Positions 41,001 to 53,000 of a DNA stretch of 64,000 nucleotides are shown here, one piece after another. Position numbers and translations under genes: made by a program. The stretch comes from Mytilisepta virgata (Eukaryota; Mollusca; Bivalvia; Mytilida; Mytilidae): positions 99,610,513 through 99,674,512 of the forward strand of contig CM051521.1 of the NCBI GenBank assembly GCA_028015205.1, read 5' to 3'. Under the pieces are notes generated by a model, which had not been told where the DNA came from, did no database searches, and worked only from the letters and a program-made list of their open reading frames with translations. The stretch's first letter is position 1. Each line of letters starts with the position of its first letter.

Positions 41001-44000
41001 ATAAAATACTAAATATTCTGAAAACCATTGAGATCCCCACCCTGTAACCATATATATTATTACTCCTTATGATAAGACGAATCATTTGGTACCATAGGGG
41101 GGTCTGAGGGGGGTCATGCCCCACCCCTTCAAATGATAAAATACTAAATATTCTGAAAACCATTGAGATCCCCACCCTATAACCATATATATTATTACTC
41201 CTTATGATAAGACGAATCATTTGGTACCATAGGGGGGTCATGCCCCACCCCTTCAAATGATAAAATACTAAATATTCTGAAAACCATTGAGATCCCCACC
41301 CTATAACCATATATATTATTACTCCTTATGATAAGACGAATCATTTGGTACCATAGGGGGGTCTGAGGGGGGTCATGCCCCACCCCTTCAAATGATAAAA
41401 TACTTATTATTCTGAAAACCATTGAGATCCCCACCCTATAACCATATATATTATTACTCCTTATGATAAGACGAATCATTTGGTACTATAGGGGGTCTGA
41501 GGGGGGGGGTCATGCCCCACCCCCTTAAATGACAAAATACTTATTATTCTGAAAACCATTGAGATCCCCACCCTATAACCATATATATTATTACTCCTTA
41601 TGATAAGACGAATCATTTGGTACCATAGGGAGGGTCATGCCCCACCCCCTTAAATGATAAAATACTTAATATTTTGAAAACCATTGTGATCCCCACCCTA
41701 TAACCATATATATTATTACTCCTTATGATAAGACAAATCATTTGGTACCATAGGGGGGTCTGAGGGGGGTCATGCCCCACCCCCTCAAATGATAAAATAC
41801 TAAATATTCTGAAAACCATTGAGATCCCAACCCAATAGTGTTCTTCTTCCTCTTCTAATCAAATTTTTTGTCCGGAACATAACTTTCTTGTTTCTTGAGC
41901 TAGCCTCATGATATTTGGAAGGTATATGCATCAGGTCAAGGCGGAGTGCAGAGTACCACATTTGGGTCCCTGGGGGTCAGTCCCCACCCCCTAGCCTACA
42001 TTATCTTGGAAAGGGTTGAAATCCCCACCCTTAAACCATATATTTTATTATTCATGATAACAAGACAAGTTGAATGCAGTATACATCTGAGCCCCGGGGG
42101 TCATCCCCTGCCCCTCAAGACCAGAAACCTTAATTTATCTTAAAAATGGTTGAAATCCCCACCCCTAAACCATATATTGTACTACTCATGGTTACAAGAC
42201 GAGTTGAATGCAATATGCATCTTAGCCCTGGGGGTCATCCCCACCCCCTCAAAATCAGAAACCTTATTTTATCTTAAAAATGGTTGGAATCCCCACCCCT
42301 AAACCATATATTGTACTACTCATGGTTACAAGACCAGTTGTATGCAATATACATCTTAGCCTTGGGGGTCATCCCCACCCCCACAAAATCAGAAACCTTA
42401 TTTTATCTTAAAAATGGTTGGAATCCCCACCCCTAAACCATATATTGTACTACTCATGGTTACAAGACAAGTTGAATGTACTATACATCTTAGCCCTGGG
42501 GATCATCCCCACCCCCTCAAAATCAGAAACCTTAATTTATCTTAAAAATGGTTCAGATCCCTTCCCCAAAACTATATATTACCTTATTCATTCCTTGTTG
42601 AAGCACATATCTGTAGGTAACTACATGTATTATGTACCATAGCTCTTAATTTGCCACCTTGATGATCCCTAAAAAATTTAAAAAAAAACTATGGGTATGG
42701 AAGGGGAGACATCAGTTTTAGCGTGCTAAAACAGTCCAGCATGCTGGACTCCTGTGACAACAGTACCTCTAGTTTCATTATGTTTTTTACATAAAAAGGT
42801 AAATAAAAAAATAACAAATAAATGGAAAATATAATGATAATAAAAAATAAAAAAATGAAAGTCGCAATGTATTACTGTCTGTACAACATGTTAAATATGA
42901 TCTTATCTTGGTTTTTCACAGAAATTTATCAAATAACCCACTGACATCTTTAGGTACAGATGTGTTTAAGGACTCTGATAAAGTAGTAACACTGTGAGTT
43001 TTCAGTTTCTAATTTGCATAAGTAATGTTAGAGTATACATACAATGGAACTTGATTCATTGAATTCTTTGATGTATCATGTATACCATACTGATAGGTAT
43101 ATTTTATTTGAATTTCCTCTGACTTGCAAACACAATTGTTCTTTATAGAATGTTGATATGTCCAAAATCCTACTTGCTGTTTTGTAGTTAATATTCAATA
43201 TTTTATCACAAAAAACAAACAAACAAAAGAACAGTTGGTTTGCAAGTAAGAGGAAATTGACACACCTCAGTTATTATTTAAAACTTACTGTAGATACTTG
43301 AAGTGTTTTCATCTGGAACATTGTCCATTGTGTGTTCAAGTGAGTTAAATTGTGTTGTATTTTTACAGTTTAGTTAATGATTTAATTATATAAAGAAATG
43401 TTATATACATAGCAGAGGTGTAGGAATGGTATTTCATGTAATGCAGGTTAAAATTTTTTATATCAGGACCTATTAACTGTCACATTGAAGAGTTTTGAGT
43501 AATGAGGAATCAGAGTGAGTTATCTTTTCCTAACCAATGTACCGTAGGTAAGGGAGATAATTAAATTATCTCCCTTTTATCCTGAGGCTAAAAGGGAGAC
43601 AAATTTATTATCTCCCTTACCTACATTGTTTAGGAAAAGATAACTCACTCTGGTTCCTCATTTTCATGAAACTGAATTTCATACTATCATAACTATTTTA
43701 AAACATTGCCCTTTTATACATAAATGGAAAGGGAAGCACAATATAAGGAGAACTTTTAGTATATTTTCCTTCTAGATTGGACCCATTATGTGTGTTGTTT
43801 TATAAAGCTTGAACACATTGTACAAAAATTTTTAATTACAGACAGTATCTTAAGTTATCCAACAATATTTATATTTCAGAAACCTTAGCCAAACACAGTT
43901 ATCTTCTCTTCCGAATAAAGTATTTGAAGACATTGATCGCCTGGAAGATTTGTAAGTATTTTACTAATTCCTGCATTTTTTTCTGGTCAGCTCACAGTAC

Positions 44001-47000
44001 AATTAAGTTGGGTGATCTGTTTTTCAAGAATGTGTCAGGTGGTCCAGATTTTAAATCAATATGACTACTGGCAAACTTTTGCAGAATGACCTTTTTCAAA
44101 ATTTTGTTCACATCAGGTTTACATCTCAGAATTATATTGCCATGACTACTAATAAAATGAAAACTCAACAAAAAAGTATTTAAATATAATCTTTAAAATT
44201 CAACTTAAGTTCTGAAGTTAAGGAATATTTTGAAATCATTTATCCTTCTGTAGTATACAATTTTTGCTAACATTTTCTCTCCTTCTTGTCTACTCTATAA
44301 GATATCAGATATGTTAAAATATATTGTAAGTTCTAACAGATGGATATATTCTTTATGCATTGCATTTAAAAATAGCATTTCTCATTTGACAAACTGTCTT
44401 AATGATTTTTTCATTTACTCACATTAAAATCCTTGGCTTATTATGGGAATATCATAGGCAAAGTTATATGTATTTTATTTAAATTCTAAAATCAATAATC
44501 ATTTAAGTTTTCTGTCCATTAATTTACCACTAGACCATGTAGACCCAATTAAGTTTTCTGTCCATCAGTCTACCACTAGACCTTTTGACCCAGTTTTAGT
44601 TTTCTGTCCATCAGTCTACCACTAGACCATGTAGACCCAGTTAAGTTTTCTGTCCTTCAGTCTACCACTAGACCATGTAGACCCAGTTCAGTTTTATGTC
44701 CATCAGTCTACCACTAGACCATGTAGACCCAGTTTATGTTTTCTGTCCATCAGTCTAGCACTAAACCATGTAGACCCAGTTCAGTTTTCTGTCCATCAGT
44801 CTACCACTAGACCATGTAGACCCAGTTCAGTTTTCTGTCCATCAGCCTATCACTAGACCATGTAGACCCAGTTAAGTTTTCTGTCCATCAGTCTACCACT
44901 AGACCATGTAGACTCAGTTAAGTTTTTTGTCCATCAGTCTACCACTAGACCATGTAGACCCATTTATGTTTTTCTGTCCATCAGTCTACCACTAGACCAT
45001 GTAGACCCAGTTCAGTTTTATGTCCATCAGTCTACCACTAGACCATGTAGACCCAGTTCAATTTTGATGTAATTACATGTATCTGTCTAATTTTGGTTTC
45101 ATTGTTCTAGAATACATTTAATTCCCTTGAAGATTTAAATGACATGAAACTATTTTGTAAACTGTATACTGTAGTAAATTATAATTTGTGTATTTTTTTT
45201 ATAGGGATTTAAGCTGGAATAATCTTCAAACTATTAGTGAAGATGCATTCAAGAATCTGAAAGATATAAAAACAATGTGAGTAATTTCCAACTTTAATTG
45301 ATGAAATATAAACAAAGGATTTATTGTTTATGAAGAACACTGCTTTGTTTCATTCATATTTTCACAGAGAATTTTGAATACTGATAGTTTTTTAGCAGAG
45401 AGATCACAGTAAAGTTTTGAATGTCATGGTGCACACTCTTTATACACTTAGAGTACTTGAAAAGCTCTTATCATGTTTTAAGCTTTAATGTTATGTACAA
45501 AAATAGTGTGTAGGGATTATTTTTGTAAATGCACATAGTATAGTGTTTCCCTAGCATATAAAGTAGGGGAATAGTAACTTTAGTGGCAAAAGAAAGTAGA
45601 AATAAAAAAAATGTAAAAAAAAATTATCTGATTATTTAAGAAGACCATAACTTTTTTGTTTCATTTGACAATAAATCTTGGAATACGAAAAGAAAATAAG
45701 TCAATAGCTATTATAGTTAATATGTGTTATATAAAATGTTATATATATATTTGTATTGGAAATTTTGGAAAAAATCCCAGCATGAGCGTATTTTAATGCC
45801 AGGGCTTCCATACTGAAGTAGAGAAAGAATGATGTGTAATATAATGTGCTGTTGTATGGATTCAACATCATCAGACAGATGTCTTTCCATTCTAAACATG
45901 CCTTATGGGAATACTTCAGTAGTCCTGCAGATATAACTGTGTGGCTAACATAAACTGCAAATGGTTTTTCACGAATTTCTTGAAAATTTCTTTAAAATAT
46001 CAATAAAAACTATTACGCTTTCTTTTGATTCTTTTGCTTAATCAATTATTGTAGTTTCCTATTATGAAAAGCCCCAATTTTTCTAGGAGAGTATTAATTA
46101 AGATATTTGTGAAATATGACATCTTCACAAAAGTATGTGATGTTGGACATGTTTTTTTTCCATAGTTTGAATCAGGTTGAGTTTTTGAACATGACTGATT
46201 GTTATTTGAAACATTCATGATTATATTACAGTTATATTTTTCATCAAGAAAATAATTGCAGAAATATTTGGGATGCACAGTAGTTATGGCCACACTAAAT
46301 TGATTTTTAGTTCTTTGGATTTTTTAAGGCAAAAATAGCTGTGTGTGAGTGAAATTTTATTTTTTTTCTTGAGGACAAGTTTTTTTCTGGTTAAATCAAA
46401 TTTATGTGGGGAACAAATTTTTTTAACTAAAATATTGCATAAGAATGGAAGAAAGACTATTTTTTAACAAATTTTGGGATTGGGTGAACATTATTTTTTT
46501 TATTTATTTTTTTAAATCGAAGAAATTGGGGCGAATTTTCAGCATTTTTGCAAAATGAACTGGCAAATTACAAAGTCCGAAAATCAGAGCAGCAAAATCC
46601 AAAGAACTAATAATCAATTTGGTGTGGCCTATCCATAATACCATTTAACTTGAAATTACAGGTATAGTAAAATGTGATACTTACTGTTTTTAGGTCAAAC
46701 TTTTTTTCTACTGATTGAAATATTTTTGGTTTGTAACAGATAAATAAAAAATGGGAATTTTTATACAACCTCTTTCATTTTATTCCTGACAGTAAACTTG
46801 CTGGAAATGCATTTACAAATGTTGGAGCCCTTGATCTTGATTTTAATCAATTGAAAAATTTGGTTGAATTGTAAGTAATGGCAATAAAAATTTTTATTTT
46901 ATGTAGAAATCCTAAAGGTGGTAGTTGTATTGTGCTTATATTCATTTCATTCTTATACTCTGGATTCATTTATTTTGAAACTATTAATTCATTGTGGTAT

Positions 47001-50000
47001 AGGGAAAATTTGTGCTTAAGAGGATACCACATTTTGTGGTATATGAAATATTTGTATTGTTTGATACTCTTATTTATTGTCAATCTGCATAAATGAATGC
47101 ATAAAAATTAGAATTCATTAAAATAAAGTGAATCCACGGTAACTCATTCACCTTTAATTTCAGTTTAGCCTGTTTCCTTTGTATCTCATACTTTTATATT
47201 TTGTTGATGCTGCTATATAGTTAAGGGGAGATAACAATTTACTTTTATTAAAAATGATATTTCCAATAGATTTATTTAGCCGGAAATATGAATTTGTTGA
47301 ATTAATTTAAAAGAAAAAATACTTATTTTTTGTTTTAAACTAATGTAAAAAAATATATCCATCAAAGAATATTATATTCTTATATATATATAGATTATAG
47401 CTGTCTGGAAATGATATGATCTTCAAATTTTATAACGAAAGCTACAATTTATTTAAATCTTTTTACATCAAAAGATGTTATTTTCTTAAAGATTGAATCT
47501 TGTCTTTCTTATTTCCTCCATTATTGCTTGTGGGACTGGTTTTATGTTTGTTTTATTTTTTACTACATAAACATATATATTTTAATGCTTATATCTTTAA
47601 TTATAAGGTTTAGGAAATATACAATTCATTTTAATGTTACCTCCAACAATTACATGGTTTGCTTAGATGAATAATGGTTCATATATACTGTACAAATTAT
47701 AATTTCTGCTAAATTTTGATAATCCTATTATAGTAAATCTTAAAAATTCTGATTATTTACTGTTTAAAATAAAAACTTTATGGACTGAGGTTTGAAGAAA
47801 TAGCCTTAAGGATCTGTTCTATTATTTGTTAACATTATTATAACAACAAGAATACTCAATTTGCTGAAGTTAATTTTCATATTCAAAATTTATTCCATGC
47901 TAATTCATAGTCTCTGACTGCTAAAGTGAGCAAAAATTAGCACCCAGTCAAAACCACCCACTATACACTATTTACATTAGCCTAAAATACCATCAAGATA
48001 AATGTTATGTTTTACAATACTTCTGTCCTAAAAGAATATTGGGTAATTACTGAAGAATTTTGGTTTGCTTGAACAAACCATGGATGGAGAAAACCAGTTC
48101 GATTTATTAGGGAGTTCAAAGAATCATTGGAGAATGGAAAATTAATAACCTACATAAACCCAGGGATTTTTTTTAAGCAACTAGAGTTTCTCCTTATATT
48201 AAAAACAATGTTTGTTTTTTTTTTAAAGAAATGTTCTGTTTTTGTTTCCAGGGATTTAAGTCATAACTTATTCACAACATTCCAAACAAATGTATTGAGT
48301 TCACTACAGAATTTACAAAAACTGTAAGTATTGAAGAAATGGACATTTTCTGAAAATTTCAAATAATGCACTTTCTCTTGTTTGTATAGGTATACTGATA
48401 GTTAGTACAAATGTACACTATATCCTTTTATTCATTTTATTGCTTTCAAGATTCATAAGGTCATTTATTTTTAGTTATTTTTTAAATATAAGTTGAAGAA
48501 GAACTATTGGAGTACTCCCAGTACTTGACACAAGTTATGTTGGAGTGAACGTTAAACTATTACATATTGTCAGAACTTTTCGTGCATAGACTTGCTGCCT
48601 CAACAGATATGACCGCAGCTGATCTCACAATCATGTGACTACAGCAGCTGTAAACATAAACACTCTTACTGCCTTATAGGCAAGAAAATTTGAACCCTCC
48701 AGATGACTTGTATCATAGACAATTGTGTATAAACCTATATTATAAATATACATTAAACGAAATGCCATGTGGTGGGGAACATTGGTACACTGTTCTTTTA
48801 TTCTTTTAACAGGCTTAAGCAAAAGAAAAAAAAATACAGAGATTTTCACTGTAGAAACTTGTTTTAAAATGAAGAAAACTGGTTATTAAATAAAAATATT
48901 TTGACTGAATAGATAATTTTTTATTATTGTAGAAACATAGCCAACAATCCATTTAATTGCTCATGTGATATGCTGTCTTTTCGCAATGAACTAGTCACGT
49001 TGGAAACCACAAACAATGTAGAATTCGTAGACAGAAATGATGTCAACTGTTCAAATGCACCTACAGTCAATCTACTGGATCAATCATCAGAGAAGTTTTG
49101 GTGTAAGCATGTTATATATAGCATAATAAACTATATTGACTTAGCATGAAGCAATTCTGCAATCAGATATATAGTTTGCATGTATAAGCAAGGTTTTGAA
49201 CAAAATATATTATAATAATTCGGCCTGTACAATTAGATATGTAAATTCTCATCCTGGTACAATGAAAAAAGTTTGCTGAAAATTAATTTGGACTGTAAAT
49301 ACTGCCAAATATTATGGAACAGAAGTTTAGAATTTCAGATAATAAAAAAGATGATAAATAGGGGGACGACATGGTTAAAAGATGTCGAAATGAGAATTTG
49401 CATATTGACTGATGTAGCCTAATTTAGATCATGCCAGGAGAGTTTTGAAATTGATAGATTTGTTCAAAATCTTTATATTAATATGGCAGTGAAGTTTCAT
49501 CAATTTAGAACAAATAAATTTTATAATACAATGGATAATTTCATTGCTGTATTTTATATATAAATATAAAGTAAATGAAATAGCACAAAATAACAAATAA
49601 GTATATAAACTAACTTCACTGTTGTCCTTTATTTTAAAATTTTAAAATTTTTCTTTAATTTCACTTTTGATAAAACGCTTTAACAAAGCTAACTGTCGTC
49701 AATGTTAGAATTTTAAAACATTTTGGTATAATCGTATTGAAAATCAGGTAGATTTTTAGTTGCATAATTTGTATTTAAAGATTATTTATATATAGTCAGG
49801 GGACATAATTATTTGCCACTTTGAATTTAATGAAAATGATACAGAAAAATGGTACTTTGAGTGGTTCATGTTGAGAAGTGACCAAAATATCATTTTGAAA
49901 TTTGGGTATGTTATTTCTATGACAAATGAAGATTTGAATTGATGATAAAATTAATATAATTCCAGAATACGTTGAGAGGAAAATGGGACCCTGAATTGAT

Positions 50001-53000
50001 TGTATGGTATAACTCACCAAACTTTCAACAGATCTTTTTCTTATTTTGTTAAAGGATGTATTCTTCTGATGTTTCAGTCGTTGAAATCTCGTTCGGGTAT
50101 TATTTCCAAAACGTGTGATACAAAATATTAATGAATTTAAAAAATATAATAAACCAACTAAACTCTGTGAAAAAATTATGTACTTACAATAAGTAGTTTT
50201 TGAGTAATAAGATTTTCAAATTTTATAACCAATCTGGTCAGTGTCATCAGCCAAAATGTTGAGAAAATGGATGAGGGGTACAAAGAAATGACTTTACCAA
50301 AAATATTTATATCCCATATCAATTTTTTCCTTTTAAAATTCTTTGATATGTATTTTTTTTATATTTAGAACAAAGAAGTTAAAATTATATGCTCTTTGTT
50401 CTAAAACAATGAGAATAACACCAAATTTACTAAATTGACTGCATGGTCATTTTGACACGAAAAAACAACAAAATTTTATAAAAGTTTCTTATATTAACAC
50501 CTACCTATAGTTTTAGTAAGTTAAATTTATTCAGATTGGTCCACTTAATCTTTAGGGAAAGTATGATAAAAAGTTTGTTGTGGAACTGTGATTTTTTTTC
50601 ATGATAATAGCCGAAAAATTTGTAAAAATTGCTGAAAAATGGGATAATCATAAAAAATGGGTTACTTTCAAATGACAATAGCAAAAAAAGAAGTGCACCA
50701 CCATATGATTTTTATTGATAAATTACTTTCTTACAGTCATATAAACCCAAAAATCAGGTTAAGAAAAACAGTTTAATTCTAGAAATTTTTGGCTCCTCAG
50801 AGGTGTGCATCCTTAAAGTTACAAAATAAAGGTTGGAATTTGATTTTTACAATTATCGTGGTTTTTCATAGAGTTAGCCTCTTGATTGAGAGAATTATGG
50901 GAGTTTCCATGTGATAATGTGAGAAGTGTTCAATGGATTTTTTTTTTCAAATTGGAATATGTTATTCATATTGAAAAGATAAATGAATATCCTAATGCAT
51001 GTCAAATAGACAATTCATTTCTAAATTATGCAACATTCAAATTTTGTATTAAATATAATTTAAAGCCATTATCATTGTTTAGATACCCTAATTAAAGTCG
51101 GATGTGATGCATGAGCTGAAAAAAAAGGTGCAAGGTCATTGAATGCAAACTAAGCACAAAAGTTGATCATATGTATTAGCATATCATACTTCTTTATCAG
51201 GTGGCAAATAATCATTTCCCCCTTTTTTATTATTTTTAAAATAATACATTCAGATAGTAAAGAAAAAATGTTTATTTCATTAGCTTGTGGTCATTCCATC
51301 CAGCGCCGAGCTCTTGCCGACTACTATTCTCAAGGTGGTTATAAATTTTTGACGGTTTGGAAAATGTGGTGTTGGAAATGGTTTGACTTAAAACTGTTTT
51401 ACTTGCGCAAACAAGCTAATAACATGCAAAAAAGGGATGGACATAATATATTATTGAAATATGGGGAATGCTAACAATGCTTGTTGTTTAATAAATTATT
51501 AAATGGTTTTTTATTGGTCAGCTAGTTGGATGGATAATTATTGTATAGTGTTTTATGCTGGTGTTGGGTGTGGCTTAGGGTATGGGATGTTTGGTTCACC
51601 TTCACACATTTAACAGTTTGTCCTGTAACATATCTTTTAGAAACTCATTACTTGATAAATTAAGATTTATCAGTTTTTAAATGCGACATGATTGTTTATA
51701 GCATTTAAAGATGATTGGTACAGAGAAATTTTAAGTGAGTGGACAGAATTTTCTTTAGCTATGCAGAAAATATGTTTAATGAAATCACCTACTACAAAAT
51801 ATCAATGTAGAATGTAAAATCTTGCACCAATCCAAATTTTTTATAAAATTGGAACTTTTTTTCAGGGATAAATTTTAGCATTCAGGGATATATTAAAGAC
51901 ATAGAGTAAAAAAACTGAAAAACTTAATTACCTGATAATTCATTGTATTATATAAATTAAATAAAAAATGTTCATAGTTTTAAGCAGAAAAAGATTCAAA
52001 ATTAAAATTCTTCTTATCTAACACAATATTTATTTATTTTTTTTTAAATTTTGGTATTTATGGTAGTAAAAGGCAAAAATTAGATCCTTTTAGTTGGTGT
52101 AAAGATAGTGATACTTCTGACCTCCCCATTCCCTTTTCCTGACTAATTCCGTACACCCTGTAAGCTTTGATTAACCTGCTTTTGCTTTATTTACATATAC
52201 ACTCCAACCTCAAGCAAATTTACTAACAGAGATAATATTTATTTTATTTGCAGCATTGTAGATATACATGATTATAAAAAGGCATATAGTAATCAGTTTT
52301 TACCTAAAAAATAAAATTATATCTTTTTATAATGCTTTGATGTAAATATTGTTTTTTCAGTTGTATGAATGCATGTGATACTATTATGAATTTTGAAAAC
52401 AAAATGAAATGAAAATAAGCAATATAATTTTACATGGTGTATTTTATTTACATTTCTTGTTTTATTGAACAAAACATTTTTGGTTTAATTCTCATTTAAT
52501 GGATTTTAAGTATTAAAAAGACATAAATATAGTTTGAAATAATATATTTTTTATTAAGAACTACCGGTACATACTTTTTAACTGGTTTCATAAAATATGA
52601 TATGTATATACATATACATAATTTTTTAACGTCACAAACATGCACAATTGTGTTCTCCCTGTGTAGCAATCATCCCTGTAAGAAAATTAGGTAGCTGACA
52701 GTAGACAAACATGTCGTCCCTAGTATTTTTTAATTCTGAAGGTGAATAGTTGAATATTGATTAAAATGTGCTTTTCTGACTGTTTAAAGAAAATTAAGCA
52801 TGGTGTCTAAACAACTGTGGATAACAAATCTTTTAAAGAGAGTTAGATGACAAAAATTACGATTGAAATTTAAAGGAATATATTATTTTTTGAATTAGGA
52901 TAAATCTTACGCATTGCTTTTAATTCATAAATATATTACTTCAAATGGGTGTTGAGAAATATTGGTTTTTATTGATAATAAAAACAAGATTGTTTGGGAG

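Larger units (their letters stand above)
40251..42776 (+). mobile_element. Satellite-bearing Helentron/HINE-like composite element
   Basis: The left end has ATGTCTCCCCTTC (40253-40265) in a hairpin with CGAAGGGAGACAT. Its exact inverse GAAGGGGAGACAT is at 42700-42712. A perfect hairpin AGTCCAGC-AT-GCTGGACT follows (42733-42750), then CTAG at about 42769-42772. In between are two tandem arrays of 135- and 134-bp units. A 5' motif repeated inverted near the 3' end, central tandem repeats and a 3' hairpin make up the structure described for non-autonomous Helentrons (DINE-1/HINE type) and for bivalve pearl elements. That class is my inference. A second hairpin ATGTCGCCCCG ... CGGGACGACAT lies at 40302-40333. 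Confidence 0.6.

Noticed and set aside
40723..41479. Minus-strand frames encoding a repeated 45-residue block
   Set aside because: They arise because the satellite unit is a multiple of three; there is no start context, splice structure or known similarity.
51163..51474. 103-codon frame in intron 9 ending KYGEC
   Set aside because: No similarity recognised and no splice signals linking it to the gene; possibly a fragment of inserted DNA.
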